Assembly (NCBI RefSeq): GCF_014646355.1 | Contig: NZ_BMNH01000001.1 | Location: forward strand, 710,675 to 774,674 | Direction: 5' to 3' | DNA length: 64,000 nucleotides | Source: Nonomuraea cavernae | GTDB lineage: Bacteria > Actinomycetota > Actinomycetes > Streptosporangiales > Streptosporangiaceae | Part shown: one piece after another, positions 57,091 through 64,000 of the stretch | How positions within the stretch are numbered: position 1 is the first letter of the stretch | Layout of the letters: each line of letters opens with the position of its first letter | Translations under genes and position numbers: made by a program | The notes under the pieces: generated by a model | Seen by the model: only the letters and a program-made list of their open reading frames with translations | Told to the model about the DNA's origin: nothing | Database searches by the model: none

Positions 57091-57861
57091 CTACGACAGG
57101 GCCAGCTCCACCAGGTCGGCGACGGCGCCGTCCGCGCAGGCGCCGACGACGACGTCGGACGCGGCCCGGACGTCGGGATGGCCGTCCCCGACCGCGACCC
57201 CGAGCCCGGCGGTTTCGATCATGTCGAGGTCGTTGGGGTTGTCGCCGATGGCGGCGACCTGCGTCAGCGGCACGCCCCGGGACACAGCCAGCTCGCGCAG
57301 CGCCGCGCCCTTGGTCGCGCCCGGGGGGAGAACCTCCAGGTAGGTGGCCTCGGATCGGACGAGGGTCGTCTCCGGGATGTCCAGGCTGGGCAGGGGAGCT
57401 CCGATCAGCATGCACTTGGTGATCTCGCCGGGCGGCAGGGTGGACCAGTCGCCCGGATGCCGCAGCCGGATCCCGTCACGCTGCGCGAAACGCCGCAACT
57501 CGGGCACGTCGTGCGTCGCCAGGGCCTCCTCACCGGAGAACACCACCGGATAGACGCCGCGCGGAAGCTCGTCGAACAGGCCGAGCAGTGACTTCCAGGC
57601 GGCCGGAGGCAGGTGGCGCGAGCGCAGCACGGATCCGGTGCCGAGGTCGACGGTCCGGGCGCCGTTGTAGAGGATCGCCTCCCCGGAAAGGCCCAGCTCG
57701 TCGTAGAAGGGACGGGCCGACGCCTCCATCCGTCCGGTCGCGATGAACACCTCCCCGCCCGCGGCGAGGAAACGGCGCAGCGCCCGGCGGCTGGCGGGCA
57801 CCATGACCAGATCGCGTCCGACGAGGGTCCCGTCCAGATCGGTGACGATCCAGCGGATCAC
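57091..57861 (-). CDS. HAD superfamily hydrolase, Cof type
   Basis: 256 residues. Motif I is IVTDLDGTLVGRD with both aspartates (Asp8, Asp10), and motif IV is AAIGDNPNDLDMIETAGLGV. A C2 cap lies in the middle. It removes phosphate from small sugar phosphates or similar. The start GTG 57861 (GAGGAG seven bases upstream) overlaps the stop of the next upstream gene. It is the last gene of the operon. Confidence 0.9.
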   Translation of the reverse strand: MIRWIVTDLDGTLVGRDLVMVPASRRALRRFLAAGGEVFIATGRMEASARPFYDELGLSGEAILYNGARTVDLGTGSVLRSRHLPPAAWKSLLGLFDELPRGVYPVVFSGEEALATHDVPELRRFAQRDGIRLRHPGDWSTLPPGEITKCMLIGAPLPSLDIPETTLVRSEATYLEVLPPGATKGAALRELAVSRGVPLTQVAAIGDNPNDLDMIETAGLGVAVGDGHPDVRAASDVVVGACADGAVADLVELALS

Positions 57862-58661
57862 GAGGCACTCCTCACCGTGGCGACCTCGGCCATCACGGAC
57901 CCCGCGAGGTCGAAGCCGCCCACGCAGGCCAGGTAGCCTCCGGGCGTGAAGACGCTGCCGGACAGCGGGATGTAGACGCCTCCGGCCTGTTCGACCAGCA
58001 GCGAGCCGGCCGCCACGTCCCAGGGGTTGACGTGCGTGCCGTACGCGACGTCGGACCAGCCGGCCGCGACGTGCGCCAGTTTCAGAGCCGCGCTCCCGGG
58101 ACGGCGCGTGCTGGCGAAGGCGTTGACCATCCGGCCGAACCTGCGCAGGGCCGCGTCGCCCTCCGCGGCGAGATCGCGCGGGGTGGGATAGCTCGACAGC
58201 AGCACCGCCTCCCGATCCACGCGCGCGCCCCGGCTGCGGATCGGCTCCCCGTTGCAGCGGGCGCCGTCGAGCGAGGCGGTGAACTCGTCGTCGCGGACCG
58301 GGTCGTAGACGACGCCGGCCACCACCGCGCCGTCCACCGCCACCCCGATCGAGGTGCAGAAGAACGGCAGGCCGGCGGCGAAGTTCGCGGTGCCGTCGAT
58401 GGGGTCGACGTACCAGCGGAGGTCGCCCTCGCCCCGCACCCCGTCCTCCTCGCCCTCCACCACGCTGCCGGGGCACAGGCGGGTCAGGACCTCCCGGATG
58501 CGCTCCTCGGCCGCCCTGTCGTGCTCGGTCACGGGGTCGTGGAAGTCGCGCTTGGTCTGGACGGCGGGCCGGGACCGGAAGGCGTCCCTCAGCTGGTCGC
58601 CGACCGATCGGGCCGCTTCGGACGCGATGGCCGCCAGCTCACGCGAGCCGTTCAGGTCCAT
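57858..58661 (-). CDS. Inositol monophosphatase family protein
   Basis: 267 residues. Metal- and phosphate-binding motifs are VEGEEDGVRGEGDLRWYVDP, YVDPIDGTANFAAGLPFF and HVNPWDVAAGSLLVEQAGG. Family members dephosphorylate inositol, fructose or histidinol phosphates. It lies between two HAD hydrolases and overlaps both, so substrates may be linked. Confidence 0.9.
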   Translation of the reverse strand: MDLNGSRELAAIASEAARSVGDQLRDAFRSRPAVQTKRDFHDPVTEHDRAAEERIREVLTRLCPGSVVEGEEDGVRGEGDLRWYVDPIDGTANFAAGLPFFCTSIGVAVDGAVVAGVVYDPVRDDEFTASLDGARCNGEPIRSRGARVDREAVLLSSYPTPRDLAAEGDAALRRFGRMVNAFASTRRPGSAALKLAHVAAGWSDVAYGTHVNPWDVAAGSLLVEQAGGVYIPLSGSVFTPGGYLACVGGFDLAGSVMAEVATVRSAS

Positions 58662-59416
58662 GTCTCCTCCAGGAGGTTCAGAAGGCCGCGCGGATCCTCG
58701 ACGGTCGCCTGAGGGCTCTGCCGTACCTTGTAAGGGATCTTGTCCGTGCTCCGGGAGACCATCAGGACGGTGGCTCCCACCTGGGCGCGGGCCCCGCAGA
58801 CCACGTCCCGGTCGTAGTTGTCGCCGACGTACCAGGTGTCGGCGGGATCGACGCCGAGGGCCCGGCAGGCGATCCAGATCATCTCCGGATTGGGCTTGCG
58901 GACGCCGACCTCGTCGCTGTAGACCTGCACCGCCACCTGACGGTCGAGGCCGGTGCGGGCGAGATAGTCACGGTGGACGGCTCCGCAGAGGGCGTTGCTG
59001 ACGACCCCGGGTGTGACACCGCGCGACCAGCACGCCGCCAGGAGCTCCTCCGTGCCGGGGCGGGTCTTGCGGTCGCCGCGCAACTCGCCCATCCGCGCGC
59101 ACAGTGGTGTCGCCTCGGCGATCACCAGCGCCCGCGCCTGCTCCGGCCAGTCTCCGGCCACGAAGTCGGCCCAGAACCGGCGGTGCGTCATCTCCTCGGG
59201 GGCGAACTGCCTGGAGGTCGAGTCCTTCCAGTACGTGTCGGCGCGGGCGCCCGCCCGGATGTCGCTCTCGACCTCCTCGACGGTGAGACCGTGGAAGCCG
59301 GCCCTGCCGAGGCGGTCGTGCACCTCGCTGGCGAGCTCCGCCCCCCACGACGGGCGCTTCACGCTCTCCACCATCACGCCGCCGAAGTCGAGGAGCAGCG
59401 CCTTCGGCCGGATCAC
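58652..59416 (-). CDS. HAD superfamily hydrolase with altered motif I
   Basis: 254 residues. The N-terminal motif reads ALLLDFGGVMVES, so the second Asp of DxD is Gly, as in a recurrent DFGGV subgroup. The other motifs are GVVSNALCG (motif II) and DEVGVRKPNPEMIWIACRAL, WYVGDNYDRDVVCGARA (motifs III-IV). The helical cap follows motif I. GTG 59416 overlaps the ABC ATPase stop. It may be a phosphatase or a binding protein. Confidence 0.85.
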   Translation of the reverse strand: MIRPKALLLDFGGVMVESVKRPSWGAELASEVHDRLGRAGFHGLTVEEVESDIRAGARADTYWKDSTSRQFAPEEMTHRRFWADFVAGDWPEQARALVIAEATPLCARMGELRGDRKTRPGTEELLAACWSRGVTPGVVSNALCGAVHRDYLARTGLDRQVAVQVYSDEVGVRKPNPEMIWIACRALGVDPADTWYVGDNYDRDVVCGARAQVGATVLMVSRSTDKIPYKVRQSPQATVEDPRGLLNLLEETWT

Positions 59417-60510
59417 GCGCCGACCTTCGTCCTGTCCCAGGACGAGATCCGGTCGCCGCCCTCGCCGAACAGGTGCATCTGGTCGGTCCAGCAGGTCAGC
59501 GTGTCGCCGGGCTCGGCTTCGACCGGCGTGTACGACAGCGCGTACAGCTCGGCGTCCAGGATGCGCAGCCGTACGGTCCATGAGGAGCCGGCCGGTAACA
59601 CGGCCTCGACCAGCGCCTCCTCGGACCAGGCGGCATCGGGCGGCGGGTCGAGGCGCAGTGCCTCCGGCCGGATGCCGATGCCGGCCGGAGCGCATCCGGC
59701 GGCGCGGGACTCGACGAAGCGCAGCAGTGAGCCGGCCAGTCCCGTGGGGGCGGCGCCGACGTCGACGATCGCCATCGGCGGGCTGCCGACGAACTCGGCG
59801 ACGAACCGGTTGGCGGGCCTGGCGTACAACTCCATCGGAGCGGCCAGTTGCTGCAGCTCGCCCTCGTTCATGACCGCGATGTCGGTGGCCATGGTGAGGG
59901 CCTCCAACTGGTCGTGCGTGACGAAGACGATGGTCGCGCCGGACTCGTCGTGAATGCGCTTGAGCTCGGCCCGCATCTCCAGGCGGAGGCGGGCGTCGAG
60001 GTTGGACAGCGGCTCGTCGAGCAGTAGCACCGTGGGGTTGATCGCGAGCATCCTGGCCAGCGCGACCCGCTGCTGCTGCCCGCCGGACAGCTGGGAGGGG
60101 TAGCGCTCCATGGCGGCGTCGACGTGCACCATCTTCAGCGCGGCGGCAGCCCTGGCCCGCCGCTCGGGGGCGGGCACCTTGCGCATGCGCAGCCCGAACT
60201 CGACGTTCTCGCGCACGGACAGGTGTGGCCAGAGGGCGTAGTTCTGGAAGACCAGCCCCATGTCGCGCTTCTCCGGCGGCACGTAGAGGCCGCGCTCGAC
60301 GGAGTCGAGGATCCGGTCGCCGACGGCGATGGTGCCCGCGCTGGGCTGTTCGAGACCGGCGATCATGCGCAGCGTGGTGGTCTTGCCACAGCCGGAGGGG
60401 CCGAGCAGGCACATGAACGCGCCGTCGGGCACGGTCAGGTCGAGGTTCTTCACGGCGTAGTCGCCACCGCCGTAGCTTTTGGCGACTCCGCTCAGGGTGA
60501 TGTTCGGCAT
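59413..60510 (-). CDS. ABC importer ATP-binding subunit (FbpC/PotA-like)
   Basis: 365 residues. Walker A LLGPSGCGKTTTLRMIAGLE, signature YPSQLSGGQQQRVALARML, Walker B VLLLDEPLSNLD, then a TOBE-type C-terminal domain (about 270-360) used for regulation. It is transcribed with the fused permease upstream (the ATG follows the permease stop directly). Family relatives import iron, polyamines or phosphonates (PhnT). Confidence 0.92.
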   Translation of the reverse strand: MPNITLSGVAKSYGGGDYAVKNLDLTVPDGAFMCLLGPSGCGKTTTLRMIAGLEQPSAGTIAVGDRILDSVERGLYVPPEKRDMGLVFQNYALWPHLSVRENVEFGLRMRKVPAPERRARAAAALKMVHVDAAMERYPSQLSGGQQQRVALARMLAINPTVLLLDEPLSNLDARLRLEMRAELKRIHDESGATIVFVTHDQLEALTMATDIAVMNEGELQQLAAPMELYARPANRFVAEFVGSPPMAIVDVGAAPTGLAGSLLRFVESRAAGCAPAGIGIRPEALRLDPPPDAAWSEEALVEAVLPAGSSWTVRLRILDAELYALSYTPVEAEPGDTLTCWTDQMHLFGEGGDRISSWDRTKVGA

Positions 60511-62337
60511 CTATCCTCCAAGGCCGGACGCCAGGCTGCTCTTGGTCAGCCGCTGGGTCAGGTAGGTCATGGTGAAGGAGACCAAGGCGATCACGAGCAC
60601 GACCGCGTTGGCGAGCTGGGTGTATCCGTAGTCCACGAGGCCGATCGACAGGGTGGTGAGCAGTTCCGTGCCGGTGGTGGTCAGCATGATCACGATGCTG
60701 AGCTCCTTGAGCCCGGAGATGAAGGGCAGCACGATCCCGGTGACGAGGGCGCCCTTCTGGATCGGGAAGATGATCCGCCGCATCCGCTGCCACCAGGAGG
60801 CGCCGGCGATCTGCGCGGCCTCCTCCGGCTCACGGCCGAGCTGCATCATCGCCGCGATGCCCGAGCGTGAGCTGTACGGCAGGTGCGTCACGGCCATCAC
60901 CAGGATCAGCAGGAACGTCGTCCCGTACAACGCGGGGACGGGCCCCCGGGCGACGGCGAACAGCGACAGCGAGGCGGCGGCGAACGCGATGCCGGGGATG
61001 AGGTAGGGCAGGAAGGAGACCTGCCGGAGGAACCCGGCGATGCGGGGCGCGCTGCCGCGCACCACGACGTAACCGATCAGCAGCCCGCACAGCGCGCAGA
61101 TCAGCGAGGCCAGGCCGACGATGCGGAGCGAGTTCCAGGCCGCGGTCCACAGCTCGGACCCGCGGAAGACGCCATGCGGGAAGCCGACCGCTCCGGGCAG
61201 CCGTTCGGCCAGCCAGAAGTCGAGGGTGAACGTCGACAGGTCCAGAGGTGTCCGGGTGACCGTCGACAGCAGCAGCGTCAACACCGGGACCAGCACGCTC
61301 AGGACGAAGACCAGCAGGCCGAGCGCGAAGGCGGGCCAGCGCCAGCGGCGCAGGTCGCCCAGCCGGTCCATCGCGCCCTTGCCGCCCACGGTGACGAACC
61401 GGCGGTGCTCGCGCATCAGCCGGCTGTCGGTGAAGACGATCAGGATGCCGATGATCACGATGACGGTGGCCAGCACGGAGGCCACTCCGGTGCTGCGGTC
61501 CCGGATCGACTGGTAGAGCCCTGTCGACAGCACCCGGAAGTCGGCCGGCAGGCCGAGGACGTAGGGCGTGCCGAACGTGCCGAGCACGCGGCCGATCACC
61601 AGCAGCACGGCCGAGGACAGCGCCGGAAGCATAAGGGGTGCCACGATCCTGCGGATCACGGTCCGCTGCGGGGCCCCGAGGATGCGGGCGGAGTCCTCCA
61701 GTTGCGCGTCGATGCGGCGCAGCGCGTTTCCGACCAGGAGCAGGACGAACGGGTAGTAGTGCAGCCCCAGGGTGATGATGATCGGGACCGCGCCGTACGC
61801 GAGCGAGTCGGGGGTCCGGATGCCCATGGCCTGCAGGAATCCGACCTGTCCGCCGGCGCGCTCGTTCTTGAACAGCGACAGCCAGGCCAGTGAGAACGTC
61901 CACGACGGCAGCATGTACGGCACCACCAGCGCACCGGCGAGCCACTTGCGGCCCGGCACGTTGGTCCTGGTCACCAGCCAGGCCATGCCGCCTCCGACGA
62001 CCACCGCGAACACCACGGTGCCCACGGCGACGACCAGCGTGTTGAGCAGCGGCTCCCAGAACAGCAGGCCGCTGATCTGGGAGCGGAACACCCGCCACAG
62101 GTAGTAGCCGGTCCATTCGCCCGGCTGTTGCCCGGCGTGCACCTGGTCGCCGTACTGCAGCCGGAACGCGTCCGACACGACCGCGACCAGTGGCGCCACG
62201 ACGAGGTAGGCGAGCAGGGCGACGAGGATCAGGCCGAGTGCCGCGGTGGGGTCGTGGCGCAGCACCCGGAGCCGGTACACCAGTCTGCGCCGTCTCGGTG
62301 GGGGCGGCGGCGTCTCCGCCTTGGTGAGAAGAGCCAT
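60511..62337 (-). CDS. ABC importer permease, two-domain (FbpB/PhnUV-like)
   Basis: 608 residues with two copies of the binding-protein-dependent permease domain, each with about six membrane helices. The EAA loops are EDSARILGAPQRTVIRRIVA and EEAAQIAGASWWQRMRRIIF. Such fused permeases occur in iron(III) and 2-aminoethylphosphonate importers. No substrate-binding protein gene is seen in the window. The neighbours are phosphatases and a phosphate transporter, which favours a phosphorus-containing substrate (inference). Confidence 0.9.
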   Translation of the reverse strand: MALLTKAETPPPPPRRRRLVYRLRVLRHDPTAALGLILVALLAYLVVAPLVAVVSDAFRLQYGDQVHAGQQPGEWTGYYLWRVFRSQISGLLFWEPLLNTLVVAVGTVVFAVVVGGGMAWLVTRTNVPGRKWLAGALVVPYMLPSWTFSLAWLSLFKNERAGGQVGFLQAMGIRTPDSLAYGAVPIIITLGLHYYPFVLLLVGNALRRIDAQLEDSARILGAPQRTVIRRIVAPLMLPALSSAVLLVIGRVLGTFGTPYVLGLPADFRVLSTGLYQSIRDRSTGVASVLATVIVIIGILIVFTDSRLMREHRRFVTVGGKGAMDRLGDLRRWRWPAFALGLLVFVLSVLVPVLTLLLSTVTRTPLDLSTFTLDFWLAERLPGAVGFPHGVFRGSELWTAAWNSLRIVGLASLICALCGLLIGYVVVRGSAPRIAGFLRQVSFLPYLIPGIAFAAASLSLFAVARGPVPALYGTTFLLILVMAVTHLPYSSRSGIAAMMQLGREPEEAAQIAGASWWQRMRRIIFPIQKGALVTGIVLPFISGLKELSIVIMLTTTGTELLTTLSIGLVDYGYTQLANAVVLVIALVSFTMTYLTQRLTKSSLASGLGG

Positions 62338-62391
62338 CGGTACTTCCTTCGGGGGGTCACGAGGAGCGCCGCGAGGCGCGCGGTCGTTCTC

Positions 62392-63051
62392 TCAGTGGCT
62401 TCGTTTGAGCATCGCGTCGGCGAGCGCGTCGGCGGCCTCGCCCAGCCGCCGGCCCACCGCGTCGAGACGTGACAGCAGCTCACGCTCGCGCAGCGTGTCC
62501 ATCTCCAGTGATCCGGCGAACAGCTCCGTGAGCCTGGTCTGGTAGAGCTGGCGGACCCGGCTGCAGGCCTTGCGGGTGGCCAGGACGGCCACGGTGACCG
62601 AGCCGGGATCGTCGATCATCTTCACCACGGCGTTCTCCAGCTCGTCGAGGCCGTCGATCACCGCCCGCAGCGGCTCGGCCGCGAACGAGAGGTCACCGGG
62701 CCCGAACATGTCGCTCTCCCGGACGTAGTCGCGCAGGTGGTCCAGCACGTCGTCCACCGAGCGGGAGAGCCGGAACAGGTCCTCCCTGTCTATGGGGGTC
62801 ACGAGCACGCGCCGCAGCACCCGCACGAGCTCGGCCCGCGCCGCGTCGCCCTCGTGCTCGATCTCCGTCATCCGGAGGCGGGCGGCCGAGCGCTCGACGG
62901 CGCCGGACGAGGTCGAGTGGGCCAGCACGGCGCCCGCCCGTACGACGGTGATCTGGGCGCGGACCAGGCCGACGATCCGCCGTCCCGATCCGCCGCGCAG
63001 GTCGTCCCAGGCTCGGGCGATCCGCCGGAGGCGGCCGTCGGAAGTCCTCAC
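62392..63051 (-). CDS. DUF47 (PhoU-like) phosphate transport regulator
   Basis: 219 residues, all-helical with the PhoU-like three-helix-bundle pattern (EHEGDAARAELVRVLRRVLV, TPIDREDLFRLSRSVDDVLD). GTG 63051 overlaps the stop of the PiT gene by four bases. DUF47 proteins pair with PiT transporters and modulate their activity. Confidence 0.88.
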   Translation of the reverse strand: MRTSDGRLRRIARAWDDLRGGSGRRIVGLVRAQITVVRAGAVLAHSTSSGAVERSAARLRMTEIEHEGDAARAELVRVLRRVLVTPIDREDLFRLSRSVDDVLDHLRDYVRESDMFGPGDLSFAAEPLRAVIDGLDELENAVVKMIDDPGSVTVAVLATRKACSRVRQLYQTRLTELFAGSLEMDTLRERELLSRLDAVGRRLGEAADALADAMLKRSH

Positions 63052-64000
63052 AGCAGCCTCAGCGCGAGCCCGGCCAGGCAGCCCAGCGCCATCGACGACG
63101 GCAGCGTGAGCAGCCAGGCCATACCCACGTTCAGGACGCCCTGCCATCGCACCCTCCTGGCTCCTTCGCTGGTCGCCACGCCGACGACCCCCGCTGTTAT
63201 GGACTGCGTCATGCTGACCGGGCTCCCGAGCGCCGAGCTGCCGAGGACGGCGCCGGTGGCCGCGGTCTCGGCCGAGACGATGTGCAACGGCCGGGTGAGG
63301 ACCAGGCCGCGGCCGAGCCGTTCCCCGACGCGGGTCAGGCTGGTCAGCGCTCCGGCGAGGAAGATCAGCACCAGGGCGGCCATCCAGGCCGGCGGGACCG
63401 AGACGCGGCCGACCCCGCCCAGCCCGTCGCGGTCGACGCCGTAGGCGACGCTCACCACCGCGATCATCTTCTGGCCGTCGTTCACCGCGTAGGCCACGCA
63501 CTGGGCGGCGTAGGCCAGCAGGTGGGCGCCGAGCAGGAGCCGCGGCATCCGGCGGTGGGAGGGCACCCGGCGCGACATGGCCCCCAGCAGGTAGCCCAGG
63601 ACCAGCCCGACCAGGGGAGCGCCGGCGCCGATCGCCAGCACGGTGCCCAGGGCCGACCACGAGACCGGGAGACCGGCGCCGAGCCCCGCTCCGCTGATGC
63701 CGCCGATGACCGCGAGCGTCAGACTCGTCGGCAGCCCTCTGCCGCTCAGGACCGCGACCACGACCACCGCGATCAGCACTCCTGACAGGAACGCCACCGC
63801 GCCGCCGGCCGTCCCCAGCCCCGCCAGCCGCTCGGTGAAGGTTCGCGCGACCGTCATGCCCAGCACGTACGGCCCGGCGAAGAGCACGACCGCGAGGAGC
63901 GCCGCGACGGTCCAGCCCGGGGAGTGGGGGAACCTGAGGCCGAGGCCGATGAGCGTGGCGCCGTCGTTGGCACCGCTGATCAGCACGAAGAGGATCGCAG
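63048..64000 (-). CDS. PiT family inorganic phosphate transporter (partial, runs off the window)
   Basis: At least 317 residues; the N-terminus lies beyond position 64000. It has the two PiT signature copies, SGANDGATLIGLGLRF near the start and CVAYAVNDGQKMIAVVSVAY in the middle, plus GSPVSMTQSITAGVVGV near the end, and about ten membrane helices. It imports phosphate with a cation. It is the first visible gene of the phosphorus operon. Confidence 0.9.
   Translation of the reverse strand, partial: AILFVLISGANDGATLIGLGLRFPHSPGWTVAALLAVVLFAGPYVLGMTVARTFTERLAGLGTAGGAVAFLSGVLIAVVVVAVLSGRGLPTSLTLAVIGGISGAGLGAGLPVSWSALGTVLAIGAGAPLVGLVLGYLLGAMSRRVPSHRRMPRLLLGAHLLAYAAQCVAYAVNDGQKMIAVVSVAYGVDRDGLGGVGRVSVPPAWMAALVLIFLAGALTSLTRVGERLGRGLVLTRPLHIVSAETAATGAVLGSSALGSPVSMTQSITAGVVGVATSEGARRVRWQGVLNVGMAWLLTLPSSMALGCLAGLALRLL

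Noticed and set aside
57091..58476. 461-residue frame joining the Cof-type HAD with upstream sequence
   Set aside because: The N-terminal part is an out-of-frame reading of the inositol-phosphatase-like gene. The real start is GTG 57861 with a good ribosome site.
58652..60793. 713-residue open frame through the HAD and ABC ATPase genes
   Set aside because: Only the C-terminal 254 residues are a HAD protein. The rest is an out-of-frame reading of the ABC ATPase gene, so this is not a fusion.

Overview
The window is a high-GC actinobacterial chromosome segment carrying the replication origin and the conserved genes around it. The order rpmH-dnaA-oriC-dnaN-gnd-recF-dciA-gyrB-gyrA-tRNA-Ile, together with yidC-jag-rsmG-parA-parB and the trxBA-sigM-murJ arm, is typical of mycelial Actinobacteria. 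A lineage in or near Streptosporangiales is an inference from gene content and order; no database search was possible.

Region 1 (1-9.2 kb, mostly + strand) holds a YbaK-like deacylase, a DUF6049 membrane protein, the lipid II flippase MurJ, a membrane-anchored pseudokinase, an ECF sigma factor with its anti-sigma factor, and trxB-trxA. A sequence matching the sigma-R consensus lies in front of trxB. Region 2 (9.2-21.3 kb) has acyltransferases, a PLP aminotransferase, a D-Ala-D-Ala ligase-like protein and a threonine aldolase. The leftward core operons follow: parB, an unrecognised gene, parA, rsmG, jag, yidC, yidD, rnpA and rpmH. Four perfect 14-bp parS palindromes are scattered among them. 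Region 3 (21.3-33.5 kb) has dnaA, the oriC spacer packed with DnaA boxes, dnaN, gnd, recF, dciA, gyrB, gyrA, a DUF3566 protein and tRNA-Ile.

Region 4 (33.5-48.2 kb) is accessory. It starts with a decayed DHFR-like gene, an ECF sigma factor with a C-terminal SnoaL-like domain and a two-TM potassium-channel-like protein. A two-gene NAD-dependent molybdenum formate dehydrogenase follows, and then a nine-gene V/A-type ATPase operon, which is unusual in an actinobacterium. Several ATPase subunits are short, notably the membrane subunit I. The formate dehydrogenase and the ATPase read in the same direction with about 145 bp between them and may form one energy module.

Region 5 (48.2-57 kb) has a TetR/VOC pair with a clear palindromic operator, an ABC-2 exporter with its two-component system, a second ECF sigma/membrane-protein pair, an isochorismatase-like hydrolase, an LLM-type flavin oxidoreductase and a MOSC protein. 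The oxidoreductase sits behind a tandemly duplicated SoxR/MerR-type box and may be read from a leaderless transcript. Region 6 (57-64 kb, all - strand) is one tightly packed operon: PiT phosphate transporter (cut by the window end), DUF47/PhoU-like protein, ABC permease, ABC ATPase, HAD hydrolase, inositol-monophosphatase-like enzyme and HAD hydrolase. It looks like an organophosphate uptake, hydrolysis and phosphate-transport system.
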